Assembly: GCA_018694835.1 (NCBI GenBank)
Contig: JABHOG010000004.1
Coordinates: 1 to 64,000 of the forward strand
Reading direction: 5' to 3'
DNA: 64,000 nt
Source of the DNA: Planctomycetota bacterium
GTDB taxonomy: Bacteria > Planctomycetota > UBA8108 > UBA1146
Shown: positions 1 through 9,556 of the stretch, piece by piece
Layout: each line of letters begins with the position of its first letter
Numbering within the stretch: the first letter of the stretch is position 1
Notes under the pieces: generated by a model
The model's input: only the letters and a program-made list of their open reading frames with translations
Told to the model about the DNA's origin: nothing
Database searches by the model: none
Program-made: the position numbers and the translations under genes

Positions 1-2
1 GA

Positions 3-3000
3 GAACTGAAGAAGGGCGACACCGTTCCGGGTCGACGATCCAATGTGGTGTGGATCCTCGCCGAGGATATCGGTCCCGATCTGTCCTGCTACGGCTGTCC
101 GGCGGTCGAGACGCCAAATCTCGATCAACTGGCGGCAGCGGGAACCCGTTTCTTGCGCGCCTTCACCACCTCACCGGTCTGCTCTACATCCCGCTCGGCG
201 ATGATCACCGGTCGCCACCAATCCTCGGTTGGAGCTCATCAGCACCGCACCCGGCCACGCCAGGATTTGCCGCAGGGGGTCGAGACGTTGCCGCAATTGC
301 TGAGTAAGGCCGGCTGGTACTGTGCCCTCGGCTGTGGTTACTCGGCCAAGACCGATTTCAACTTCAAGACCGCGCCAGGTCTCTTCGATGGCAAGGATTG
401 GTCGGGGCGCGCCGAGGGGCAGCCCTTCTTCGCTCAGATCACCATCGCCAACACCCATCGCTCCTGGAAGGGCGATCCGCAAAACCCGGTCGATCCTGCC
501 AAGGTCGAGATTCCGCCCTACTATCCCGATGAGCCGCTGGTACGTGCCGACTGGGCCCGTGGTCTCGGCGAGATCCAGGTGATGGACCGCAAGGTCGGCA
601 AGATCCTCGAGCGACTCGACCGGGAGGGCCTCGCCGATGATACGGTGGTCGTCTTCATCGGTGATAACGGGCGCTGTCATCCACGCGGCAAGCAGTTTCT
701 CTACGACGGCGGCGTCCACGTGCCGCTGATCATCCGCTGGCCCGGTACCATCGGTGCCGCCACTGTCCGCGCCGAACTGGTCTCGACCATCGATATCACC
801 GCCACCATCCTGGAGATGGTCGGAGTTGCGGTGCCCGATGGGATGCAGGGGAGATCGCTGCTCGATGCCACGACGCCGGCTCGAAACGCAGTGTTTGCCT
901 CACGGAGCAAGATGGATGACACCCACGACGCCATGACGATGATGCGGACAGCCACCCACAAGTACATCCTCAACCGGATGCCGGAACGTCCCTGGTGTCA
1001 GTTCAACAACTACAAGGAACAGCAGTACCCGGTGCTGGCGCTGCTGCAATTGCGGGCGCTGGAGGGCAGGTTGACACCAGAGCAGGCGCAGTTTGTCGCC
1101 GCATCGAAGCCGCCAGAAGAGTTGTACGATCTGCGCAGTGATCCCCATGAGTTGCACAACCTGGCGACAGATCCAGCCCAGGCCGATCTGCTGATGGCGA
1201 TGCGTAGCGCCACCGGGCAGTTTTCGAAGCGTGTCGGCGATGAGGATCCCGACGATGGCTGGCGTTTCGGCGGCTGGCCCGCTACCTATCCGACCCGTTC
1301 CATCGAAGATTGGCGCCGGATCGTCGAGGAGTGGAGTGCCCATCTGCTCGAGGGTGCCCCGAGACCGAAGATTCCCGCAGGAGTTCCGGCGGCGAAGGCG
1401 GGAACGGCCCCTGGTCAGACGATGCAGATCAGCGACTACGTACGTGAGGTGCTCCAGGATCGGGATGGTGTCTTCTGGTTCGGCACCAATGGCGATGGGG
1501 TCTGCCGCTACGATGCGAAGTCGCTGCCGTTACCCCCTTTGTCCTACCTCAGTTTGGAGCAGGGCTTTGGCGGCCGAGCGGTGCGCGGCATCGTGCAGCA
1601 GCCGGATGGCGCCATCTGGTTCGCCACCGATGGGGGAGTCAGCCGTCTACAGGATGGCAAGTTCACCAACTACACGATGGCACATGGCCTCGTCGACAAC
1701 CAGGTGTGGAGCCTGATGTGCGATAGTGCCGGCACCATCTGGGCCGGCACACACGGCGGCGTCTGTCGTTTCGACGGCGACTCCTTCCTCCCCTTCCCGC
1801 TTCCGAGGGTCGAGATCGCAAACCCCGAGTCTCGCTTCTCGCCGCTGGTGACGTTTGCCATCTTCGAGGACCCGGCCGGCAACATCTGGTTTGGTACCGA
1901 CGGTGAGGGGGTGCACCGGTACGACGGCGAGTCCTTCACCAGTTACACGAAGAAGGATGGCCTCGCCGGAAATGTGGTGCGATGCATCGAGGGAGATCGT
2001 CATGGGGGTATCTGGATCGGTACCAATGGGGGTGGTGCCAGTCGCTACGACGGTCAGGCGTTTCGCACATTCACATCCAAGGACGGACTGAGCAACGACC
2101 GCGTCTATGAAATCCTCGAGGACAGCCGCGGTGACCTGTGGTTCTCGACCCTCGGTGCCGGTATCTGTCGCTACGACGGCACCTCCTTCACGGCCTTCGG
2201 AGTGGCCCAGGGTCTGCAGAACCTCCATCCCCTCGGGGGGAATCCAGCCAATATCCATGTCCAGGAATTCTTCGAGGACAGCGACGGGATCCTCTGGCTC
2301 GGCTGTTCCGGCGGTCTGTTTCGAATGGACGGCGAGTCCTTCATCAATGTGACCCGCAACGGGCCGTGGCCGCCACCCGCGACCGCTCGGTCCTCCAACC
2401 GGATGGCGAGCTTCGCACGGATGGTACCGGGGCAGTGGCAGGTGACCTATCAGAGTGGCACCAGCATGTTCGACAGCTGGATCTGGGGCCCGGGCCAGCA
2501 CTCGATGCGCGTAGAGACCGATGGTTCCGGCGCGGCCGGCGAGCCGTGGCGCGCGCTGCAGCTCTTCTACTGGCATCCGGGTCGCCAGCAGGTATGCCTG
2601 CTGGGGGTGAGCCCTTTCGCCAGGGGCGTGAGTGCGGGCACGATGCGATTCGAGGGCGAGTCCGCTGACGCGGTCTTCGACCTCAACCAGACACCCGGTC
2701 TCCGGAAGATGAGCCTTCATTGGGACTTCTCCGGTCGAGACCGATACTTCGAGACGCTGCTGGAGGCGAGCGGCTCCTCCGAGTATTCGCTGCTCAATGG
2801 ACCTCTCGAATACAACCGCATCAGGACCCGCACCCCCTCGGTCAGGCGCACCGACGTTGAGGCACCGAAACCCTCGAAGCAGATGCAGCTTCTCGAATCA
2901 CTCCTGGGCCACACCTGGGAAACAAAGGGCGAGTGGACCGATGGAGATGCCTTCCATCTCCACACCACTTTCGAGTGGGTCCCGTACGCGGATTACATCC

Positions 3001-3338
3001 ACGGCCGCACTTTCGCGCTCACTCCAGGGGTCGAGCCGATCATCCTGTTCGATGTGTTCCTCTACCACCACACAGGAACCGACACCTTGCGTTGCCTGGC
3101 GCTGTCGAAGTGGGGGGGCGTACACGAGGGCGACATTACTGGACTCGCTGTGCACCAGGAGGTCGCCCTGCAGGTCGATCTGAAGAGCCACGAAGGTGAC
3201 CAGGTCGTCGAGCAAGTCATGCGCTTCGAGTTCGAGGAGGAGGGGACTCTGCGCCATCGCATCTGGGCCGTCGAGGGTGCCGAGGGCGTGCCACTGCTGG
3301 ATGTTCAGCACAGGAAGCTCGTGCTGAACCAGCACTGA
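3..3338 (+). CDS. Sulfatase fused to two-component-regulator propeller repeats (Reg_prop) and a C-terminal DUF1579-like region; 5' end lies outside the window
   Basis: Reading frame is open from base 3 (ELKKGDTVPGRRSNVVWILAED...). Sulfatase motifs: VWILAEDIGPDLSCYG, PVCSTSRSAMITGRH, VVFIGDNGR. Then repeated GxIWxGTxGGVxRxDGxxF units. Confidence 0.85.
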   Translation, partial: ELKKGDTVPGRRSNVVWILAEDIGPDLSCYGCPAVETPNLDQLAAAGTRFLRAFTTSPVCSTSRSAMITGRHQSSVGAHQHRTRPRQDLPQGVETLPQLLSKAGWYCALGCGYSAKTDFNFKTAPGLFDGKDWSGRAEGQPFFAQITIANTHRSWKGDPQNPVDPAKVEIPPYYPDEPLVRADWARGLGEIQVMDRKVGKILERLDREGLADDTVVVFIGDNGRCHPRGKQFLYDGGVHVPLIIRWPGTIGAATVRAELVSTIDITATILEMVGVAVPDGMQGRSLLDATTPARNAVFASRSKMDDTHDAMTMMRTATHKYILNRMPERPWCQFNNYKEQQYPVLALLQLRALEGRLTPEQAQFVAASKPPEELYDLRSDPHELHNLATDPAQADLLMAMRSATGQFSKRVGDEDPDDGWRFGGWPATYPTRSIEDWRRIVEEWSAHLLEGAPRPKIPAGVPAAKAGTAPGQTMQISDYVREVLQDRDGVFWFGTNGDGVCRYDAKSLPLPPLSYLSLEQGFGGRAVRGIVQQPDGAIWFATDGGVSRLQDGKFTNYTMAHGLVDNQVWSLMCDSAGTIWAGTHGGVCRFDGDSFLPFPLPRVEIANPESRFSPLVTFAIFEDPAGNIWFGTDGEGVHRYDGESFTSYTKKDGLAGNVVRCIEGDRHGGIWIGTNGGGASRYDGQAFRTFTSKDGLSNDRVYEILEDSRGDLWFSTLGAGICRYDGTSFTAFGVAQGLQNLHPLGGNPANIHVQEFFEDSDGILWLGCSGGLFRMDGESFINVTRNGPWPPPATARSSNRMASFARMVPGQWQVTYQSGTSMFDSWIWGPGQHSMRVETDGSGAAGEPWRALQLFYWHPGRQQVCLLGVSPFARGVSAGTMRFEGESADAVFDLNQTPGLRKMSLHWDFSGRDRYFETLLEASGSSEYSLLNGPLEYNRIRTRTPSVRRTDVEAPKPSKQMQLLESLLGHTWETKGEWTDGDAFHLHTTFEWVPYADYIHGRTFALTPGVEPIILFDVFLYHHTGTDTLRCLALSKWGGVHEGDITGLAVHQEVALQVDLKSHEGDQVVEQVMRFEFEEEGTLRHRIWAVEGAEGVPLLDVQHRKLVLNQH

Positions 3339-3415
3339 ACCTCAGATGAACTGAAGAGCACGTTGCAGCGAATCAGCTGGGGTCAAGTGGCGATCGATAG
3401 CAGGCCTGCTGAGGA

Positions 3416-4108
3416 GTGGACTCGGTTTTGAATCAATACAGTCCCAAAGTTATTTTGCTGGATTTAGTCGTCTATATTTCCGTCATGTTTTTGATCCGAG
3501 AAGTAGTTATCTCGGATGTTGGATTCATCGCAAATGGTCTCTTTCATTCACTGACTACCCTGGTCGTCGCCACCTGGATATTGAAATCCAGAGCAGTGAC
3601 ATGGAATGACCTCGGCTTGAACCGCGCCCAGAGTTTCAAGAAAACAATACTCGTCACTGGATTCATCCTGCTGTGCACTCCTCTCTCGATCATGCTCTTT
3701 CAACTCGTGAAAGACCTGTTGCCAATTGTGCTGGCACCAGACACATCCGAGCAGAGTTCTGTTTCCAGGTTCGGAGACCTCGAGGGGAACTGGCTACTTT
3801 TATTTTCGATCCTTCCATTCATCTGGCTCGAATCATTTCTTGAAGAATTACTGGATCGCGGGTTCTTGTTGAACTGGTTTGAACGACTCTTCTCGAAGAC
3901 TTCGATGGCGACCATCCTGGCAGTGATCTTTCAGGCGATGATCTTCGGTTTCAGACACTCGTATGATCTATCAGAAAGATCCATCAACGTGGGCCTGATT
4001 GGTCTGGTCATGGGAATCGCCTATGTGACTTTTGGTCGAAAACTATGGCCACTGATCCTTGCGCATTGCATTTTCAACACGATGTCGATGCTGGAGAGAG
4101 TCTTGTAG
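3416..4108 (+). CDS. CPBP family intramembrane metalloprotease (CAAX protease-like)
   Basis: Multi-TM; EELLDRGFLLNW, FGFRHS and LAHCIFNTM motifs in CPBP order. Confidence 0.7.
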   Translation: MDSVLNQYSPKVILLDLVVYISVMFLIREVVISDVGFIANGLFHSLTTLVVATWILKSRAVTWNDLGLNRAQSFKKTILVTGFILLCTPLSIMLFQLVKDLLPIVLAPDTSEQSSVSRFGDLEGNWLLLFSILPFIWLESFLEELLDRGFLLNWFERLFSKTSMATILAVIFQAMIFGFRHSYDLSERSINVGLIGLVMGIAYVTFGRKLWPLILAHCIFNTMSMLERVL

Positions 4109-4310
4109 ATGACGGCCAGCGAAGTGACGAATAACACCGAATAACACCGAATAACACTGGCTAGCACTCTGTTCAAAATATCCAGGAGATGGAATGGAAG
4201 AGTGAGTTTATTGAATCGCTCCGCTATCTTGTCGAGTCCAAACAAATGGGCAGCCGGATCGGGGCAGGGTGTCGGATGGTATTCTCGCAGATGACCCGGG
4301 TAGATCAGTT

Positions 4311-5075
4311 CTATCCCTCGCCCTCTACATCTCCTTGGTTTCCGTTGTTGACGATTCCCTGGCCGACACGAGGGTCGACTTCTTCGATGTAGATCTGACC
4401 GAGCTGGACCATCTGTGCGGGATTGAGCACCTCATCGAGCTCGCCGATCAGCGCGCCCACTTCTTCTCTGAGCTCACCTTGAATCTCGCTGATCATCTCC
4501 AGTTCTTCTCCCTCGGGGAAATCGCCTTCGAGGATTTCGTTGGAGAGAATCGTCATGATTTCAAAACTGGTCTCGAGGATCTCCTCGACCGTTTCTTCTG
4601 TATCGGGATCCAGCTCCATCTTTTGGGTGATTTTTTCGTACAGGTTTGGCAACTTGCCGCGAGCCGTGCCGATCCACTTTGTCATGCGGCCACCGACTTC
4701 ATCTCTCTTGGCCTGACGTTGCGCATGTTGTGCCATCTCGATGCCGCGCTTATCCATCGCGGCTTCGACGGTTGCGGTGATTCGCTCGGCTTCTATCGCA
4801 CGCAATTGGATACGTTTTTGTTCGCGTTCGGGCTCGGTCAATGCCGCAGGTTTTATCGACACAGTTTTCTCCATCGAATCCAGTTTGGACTGGAGGCCCG
4901 TCACTTCCTCGCGCATGGCGGAGATGCTTTCCTCCAGCCCACGGGGATCAAAGGAAGCCTGGGTCTGGACAGGTACCGGTTCTGGTTTTTGTTGCGCGAT
5001 GTAAACCGCTGACCCGGCCAGTATCACGGCGACAAAAGAGAGAGCAGGAAACAGAGGGGAACCGGAGACGGCCAT
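4311..5075 (-). CDS. Hypothetical membrane-anchored coiled-coil protein
   Basis: ORF with N-terminal hydrophobic segment (FPALSFVAVILAGSAVYIA) and helical charged body; AAGGAG upstream of ATG at 5075. Confidence 0.55.
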   Translation of the reverse strand: MAVSGSPLFPALSFVAVILAGSAVYIAQQKPEPVPVQTQASFDPRGLEESISAMREEVTGLQSKLDSMEKTVSIKPAALTEPEREQKRIQLRAIEAERITATVEAAMDKRGIEMAQHAQRQAKRDEVGGRMTKWIGTARGKLPNLYEKITQKMELDPDTEETVEEILETSFEIMTILSNEILEGDFPEGEELEMISEIQGELREEVGALIGELDEVLNPAQMVQLGQIYIEEVDPRVGQGIVNNGNQGDVEGEG

Positions 5076-5278
5076 GAGCACTCCTTATTCATCGGACTTC
5101 ATCGGAAACAAACGCTACAGTTATTCGAAACCCCAGAAATCAGCAGGAGATGCAGTATCCATCTGTTTTGGGAAGCGGAACATCCAATTGTCGGGAAGAC
5201 CAGTTCCGCCCCTCGGGCTGGCGAACTCTCGACCGAGCCGTAGGTTGCGATTGAGCAGGTGGAACTTGCCAGTGGCCG

Positions 5279-6523
5279 CTAGGCGTCCGGCTGAATGATC
5301 CAGTCGGCGTTGTAGACATCGATGAAGGCAGGAGCGAGACGATCGCGAGGATCGTCGTCGACGAGCTCGAAGTACCAACCGATGGCAGCCGGTTTTTCTT
5401 TGGTCACACCACGTCTGCCATTGAGGCCACTACCGCCCCAGGCTTTGCCATGGGCGGCGGCGCGGAAGGCGCTGAAGCGTCCCTGCTCGATGTTCCAGGT
5501 CGCCTCACCGCGTAGTGTCGCATCGACGCCGCGGGTACGACTGGGGAAGTGACGCCAGTCGGTTTCACCGAGCTTGTAGACTCCATCGCTTTTGCAGCGG
5601 AACAGACCGCTGATCTGGATGGTCGCATCGTTCCCATCGACTGCGGTGACTTCGATCTCAACTTCAGCGTGCAGGATGTCGGCCTTGGCGTAGGGACCTT
5701 CCTGGCCCGAGACGTTGTCGACGACATGGAAGCGCGCCAGTCGCAATGCCAGAACTTCGGGCAAGGTTTGCTTTTGTCTGACCGAAATCTCTTTCGGCAG
5801 CCAGCTTCGTGCTTCGTCGCGGTTGAACCAGGCATGATCTCGGTTCCAGCGTCCGCGGCCTTCCGGACCGATGCCCTTTTGCGGAAGATCCCGCAAGGTA
5901 CTGCGCAGCACCAGTCCATCGCTGGGCATCGAGTTCTCCCAGCGGTGTTCGGGTAAGTAGTCGGCGGGATCGGCAGCTTTTCTCTCTTCTTTTGCGAGAG
6001 AACTCCACTTCTCGAGTCCAGAATCCATCAGTTCCATCGCGGCATCCGGATTCAAGGTGTTTCGCCTCGCCAGCAGCGTGCCATCGGGGGCGAAGATGTA
6101 GAGACCTTGCCACGATCCGCCGATCGGCGCCGGATTGCCCCGCACCTTCTGACGAAAGAAGCGGCATTCCCGATCCTGATGCCTCTGTAATCGCCACACT
6201 TCATCGGTGGCGGGGACGAAGGCTTTGACCTTGTCGATCACTCGCGGGTCATTCCAGACGGACCGCCGGCCCGCCACGCCATTGCCTCAGGTGCAGCCGA
6301 GCGGGTGTCCATTCATCAGCCACAACAGCAGTGGTTTCTGTTCGAGACCGGCAGCGCGCAGTCCTTCATGGAGAGTGGCGTGCCACGGGATGGTCAGCCA
6401 CGCTTCCTCGGCCCCCGGCAGCACCGCCTGCGCCCAGGCATCGAGATCGTGTCCATCGAGTTGGATACGATCTGCAGCGGTCGGCAACGAAAGAGCCAGA
6501 ATCAACGTAGTGGTCAGGAACAA
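5279..6523 (-). CDS. Secreted thioredoxin-like protein with in-frame TGA (candidate selenoprotein, motif HPLGCT-U-GNG)
   Basis: ORFs 6287..6541 and 5279..6277 are in the same minus-strand frame, separated only by TGA (6287-6289) and three sense codons. Continuous product: ...KPLLLWLMNGHPLGCT[U]GNGVAGRRSVWNDPRVIDKVKAFVPATDEVWRLQ... A TTG start at 6523 has AGGAGG upstream; the ATG at 6541 is an alternative. Confidence 0.65.
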
Positions 6524-6641
6524 GTGGCCTCCTGGGACCATCGTGTGCTCTGGAAGGATGGTGCGCTAGCGATATTCATCTGCCAAGATGAGAAACAGAT
6601 TTTCAATCCAGACCTTCAAAGATAAGAATCAGGAGGAAGAT

Positions 6642-6812
6642 ATGTTGAAGTACTACAGTGTTGTGGTGGTGATCGCGATGATTTCGTCGGTGTTGACGGT
6701 CATCATCTCCAAGTGGTTGGGAGTCAGTGAACCTGCTGTAATGGGCGGCGCAGTGGCAGGTGTGGTTTCGGCAGTGGTTGCGGTGAAGTTTGCTGACAAG
6801 CAGAAAGAATGA
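6642..6812 (+). CDS. Small hydrophobic membrane protein
   Basis: MLKYYSVVVVIAMISSVLTVIISKW...; AGGAGG upstream; stop overlaps next start (ATGA). Confidence 0.6.
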   Translation: MLKYYSVVVVIAMISSVLTVIISKWLGVSEPAVMGGAVAGVVSAVVAVKFADKQKE

Positions 6813-7285
6813 GCGAGTTCGAGATCAGTTCCGCTGACCCACGCGCACCCGATGTGGCCCGGCTTCTGGCGGCTCACCTGGCCTTCGCCCGGGAGTGGTC
6901 ATTACCCGAGGACGTGCATGTTCTGGATGCCGATCAACTGGTGGCCGACGGCGTGTTCTTCTTTACTGCTCGTCGATCGGGCCAACTGGTTGCTGTTGGC
7001 GCGTTGCGGCACCTCGATGCGGAGCACGCAGAGATCAAGTCGATGCATACTGCAGAGACAACTCGTGGCCAGGGGGTGGGCAAGGCGATGCTCGATCATC
7101 TGGTGGCGACTGCAGGAGTTCGAGGCTGTCTGCGCATCAGCCTTGAAACCGGACTACAGGAGGTCTTTGCCCCGGCCCGCAGGCTCTACAAGAACTGCGG
7201 CTTTGAAGTCTGTCAGCCCTTTGGCGACTATCAACTCAGCGCCGATAGCGTTTGCATGACGATGAACCTTCCAGGGGGAGAGTGA
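6809..7285 (+). CDS. GNAT family N-acetyltransferase
   Basis: TTRGQGVGKAMLDHL acetyl-CoA loop and RRLYKNCGFE. Confidence 0.85.
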   Translation: MSEFEISSADPRAPDVARLLAAHLAFAREWSLPEDVHVLDADQLVADGVFFFTARRSGQLVAVGALRHLDAEHAEIKSMHTAETTRGQGVGKAMLDHLVATAGVRGCLRISLETGLQEVFAPARRLYKNCGFEVCQPFGDYQLSADSVCMTMNLPGGE

Positions 7286-7288
7286 CCG

Positions 7289-7537
7289 ATGGAGAATGAA
7301 CCTCAAAATCCAACAGAATTCGCACTGAAGCTGGCGCAAGTCTCCTAGTTTGTCGGCCTGATCTTCTGTGTGTTGGGAGGTCTGGCCGGATTTACAATAC
7401 TGAACAGCGGTATGTTGGAGGGCGCCATGGGAATGGCGATGGCGTCGCAGATGTTCCTTCCGGCCGTGGCCGGAGGGTTAGTACTGATCGTTACGGGACG
7501 AATCTTACGAGTGGTGATCGACAATTCCGGAGCATGA
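7289..7537 (+). pseudogene. Small two-TM membrane protein interrupted by an in-frame TAG (7346-7348)
   Basis: Manual translation: MENEPQNPTEFALKLAQVS*FVGLIFCVLGGLAGFTILNSGMLEGAMGMAMASQMFLPAVAGGLVLIVTGRILRVVIDNSGA*. Confidence 0.5.
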
Positions 7538-7551
7538 GGAGCAACGAAGTC

Positions 7552-8115
7552 ATGACCACACCTATCGAGGAAGCGGTTATCGAGACGGATCGTTTACGGC
7601 TGAGGCCGATGCGAGAATCGGATGCCCAGCGGGTGCAGCAGTTTGCCAGTGAACGGGAGGTTGCGGTCCGTACCGGCGGAATTCCTCACCCCTATCCGGA
7701 AGGGGAGGCGCTGAGATGGATCGGCAGCCAGCCGACTCTGCGAGCCGAAGAGAAGGCAGAGGTCTATGCCATCGCAGAACGAGGCAGCGATCTGCTGGTC
7801 GGCGCCATCGATCTGCGCAGAACCGATTTCATTCACATCTACGAGGTCGGATTCTGGATGGCGAGGGAACGCTGGGGTGAAGGGATCTGTACCGAGGCGC
7901 TGATCGCACTGGTCGATTTTGCCTTCCACCGAGATGCATATCTGATGCGAATCTTTGCCTATTCCTTCCCCGAGAATCCCGCCTCGGGACGGGTACAGGA
8001 GAAAGCTGGATTTCGCCAGGAGGGCCTGCTCCGTCAGGGGCTCTCGCGGCTGGCAGAACCACGCGATGCGGTGCTCTATGCGGTGGTTCGAGAGGACTGG
8101 GAGGGGCGGCTCTGA
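7552..8115 (+). CDS. GNAT family N-acetyltransferase (RimJ/RimL-like)
   Basis: IETDRLRLRPMRESDAQ, VGFWMARERWGEGICTEAL, NPASGRVQEKAGF. Confidence 0.85.
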   Translation: MTTPIEEAVIETDRLRLRPMRESDAQRVQQFASEREVAVRTGGIPHPYPEGEALRWIGSQPTLRAEEKAEVYAIAERGSDLLVGAIDLRRTDFIHIYEVGFWMARERWGEGICTEALIALVDFAFHRDAYLMRIFAYSFPENPASGRVQEKAGFRQEGLLRQGLSRLAEPRDAVLYAVVREDWEGRL

Positions 8116-8249
8116 AGGATGCGGGTGGTCGCATTTACTGCAGAAAAGGGTGAATTCTGCGCTGGTGATCGACACTGCGCGGGTGAGCGACATACTGGGG
8201 AACGGTACCGTGGGGCACTTCGTTGAATCGGATGCAAGGAGGAGATGTC

Positions 8250-8975
8250 ATGATCAGTTTCCCGGAGTTCTTTCCCCTGGCCTTCATCTTCTTCGATCCG
8301 ATGTACTTTCTCTTCGTCGGGCCCGCTTTCTTGCTGGCGATGTGGGCCCAGGCTCGGGTCAAGAGTTCCTTCAGTAAGTGGTCCGATGTTCCCCTTCGTA
8401 GCGGTTGGACCGGTGCCCAGGTGGCCGCTCGCGTCTGTCAACTGGGTGGTGCCGAGGGGGTTCAGATCGAGATGATCCCGGGCCAACTCAGCGATCATTA
8501 CGACCCGAGGGAGCGGGTGTTGAGGCTCTCGGCAGAAAATTACAACGGTCGAAGCGTCGCTGCCGCGGCGATCGCGGCTCACGAGGCGGGGCATGCCATC
8601 CAGCACGCTACTCGCTATCCGATGCTGGTGCTGCGCAGTGCCTATGTTCCGGCGGCAAGCATCGGATCCGGGCTGGCCTTCCCGATGCTGTTTGCCGGAA
8701 TGATTTTTCGATACCCACCACTGATCTTCATCGGCATCGCGCTCTTCAGTGCGGTCGTGTTGTTCCAGTTCATCACCTTGCCGGTCGAGTTCGATGCCAG
8801 TGCTCGTGCCAAGCGAGTCCTCGCCGATAGCGGAATCATCTCGGATGAAGAGGAGATGAGTGGGGTGCGAAGTGTCCTCGGTGCTGCAGCATTGACCTAC
8901 GTTGCAGCGACCATCCAGTCGGTGTTGACGCTACTGTACTATCTGTGGCGAAGTGGATTGCTCGGTCGTCGCTAA
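8250..8975 (+). CDS. Zinc metallopeptidase, YugP-like membrane family
   Basis: AHEAGHAIQH zinc motif, multi-TM, VRSVLGAAALTYVAA C-terminus; AAGGAGGAG upstream of ATG. Confidence 0.85.
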   Translation: MISFPEFFPLAFIFFDPMYFLFVGPAFLLAMWAQARVKSSFSKWSDVPLRSGWTGAQVAARVCQLGGAEGVQIEMIPGQLSDHYDPRERVLRLSAENYNGRSVAAAAIAAHEAGHAIQHATRYPMLVLRSAYVPAASIGSGLAFPMLFAGMIFRYPPLIFIGIALFSAVVLFQFITLPVEFDASARAKRVLADSGIISDEEEMSGVRSVLGAAALTYVAATIQSVLTLLYYLWRSGLLGRR

Positions 8976-9021
8976 CGAGAAACAGGCGGCCAATTGGCGG
9001 CCCGAGGGTAGCGGTGTCGCT

Positions 9022-9265
9022 TCACTTCCACGGTGGGATCTGATTCAACGTGTAGTAGGCGACAGGATGCAGCACCTTTTCTCCCTCGCTGGTCTGGATT
9101 CCGGGCAGGTGCAGTTCGTGCACGTGCCCCTTCTGCAAGCCGTCGACCACCAGTTCGACTCGTAATCCATCTTCGGAAACACGAGCCTCGGTGATGGTCG
9201 GAGTCGTCTTGTCGATTTCCGAGCTGCCATAGAAGCGCCAGTAGTGATGGGTGTTGGTTTTCATC
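9022..9265 (-). repeat. Copy A of ~244 bp direct duplication (truncated C-terminus of the gene at 12534..14039)
   Basis: Ungapped alignment to 12534..12777 with 8 mismatches counted by eye (~97%). Encodes ...HHYWRFYGSSEIDKTTPTITEARVSEDGLRVELVVDGLQKGHVHELHLPGIQTSEGEKVLHPVAYYTLNQIPPWK*. Confidence 0.93.
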
Positions 9266-9556
9266 ATGAGGGAGTGAGAGCGATTACAGCGACGGAAAGC
9301 GCCCATTGTACAAGCGTTGACTTTAGAACCAGTGAGTAGGCGACAGTCACGAACTTAGTTCACGAGCAGAGATAACGGTCATGTGGTATGCGCCTGCCTC
9401 CATGAACTCAATCTGTATGAAGGAGTTACTGCGATAAATCCAGGCTCAATGGTAATCGATGGTATTCTCTGTGTGTTATCATATTGGTGTTCTAACAAAT
9501 GCCTGATAGGGGGGTGTTGAACGTGTTGTTCTGATTATTTTACATGGCAGGTCACG

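Noticed and set aside
1647-2720. Long minus-strand ORF (357 aa) antisense to the sulfatase/propeller gene
   Set aside because: Shadow ORF of a well-supported plus-strand coding region; no recognisable domain.
4130-4156. ATAACACCGA x~3 short repeat (possible CRISPR-like signal)
   Set aside because: 10-bp units without spacers; simple tandem repeat only.
4269-5012. 247-aa plus-strand ORF
   Set aside because: Mirror of the minus-strand gene 4311..5075, which has a proper SD, TM anchor and coding composition.
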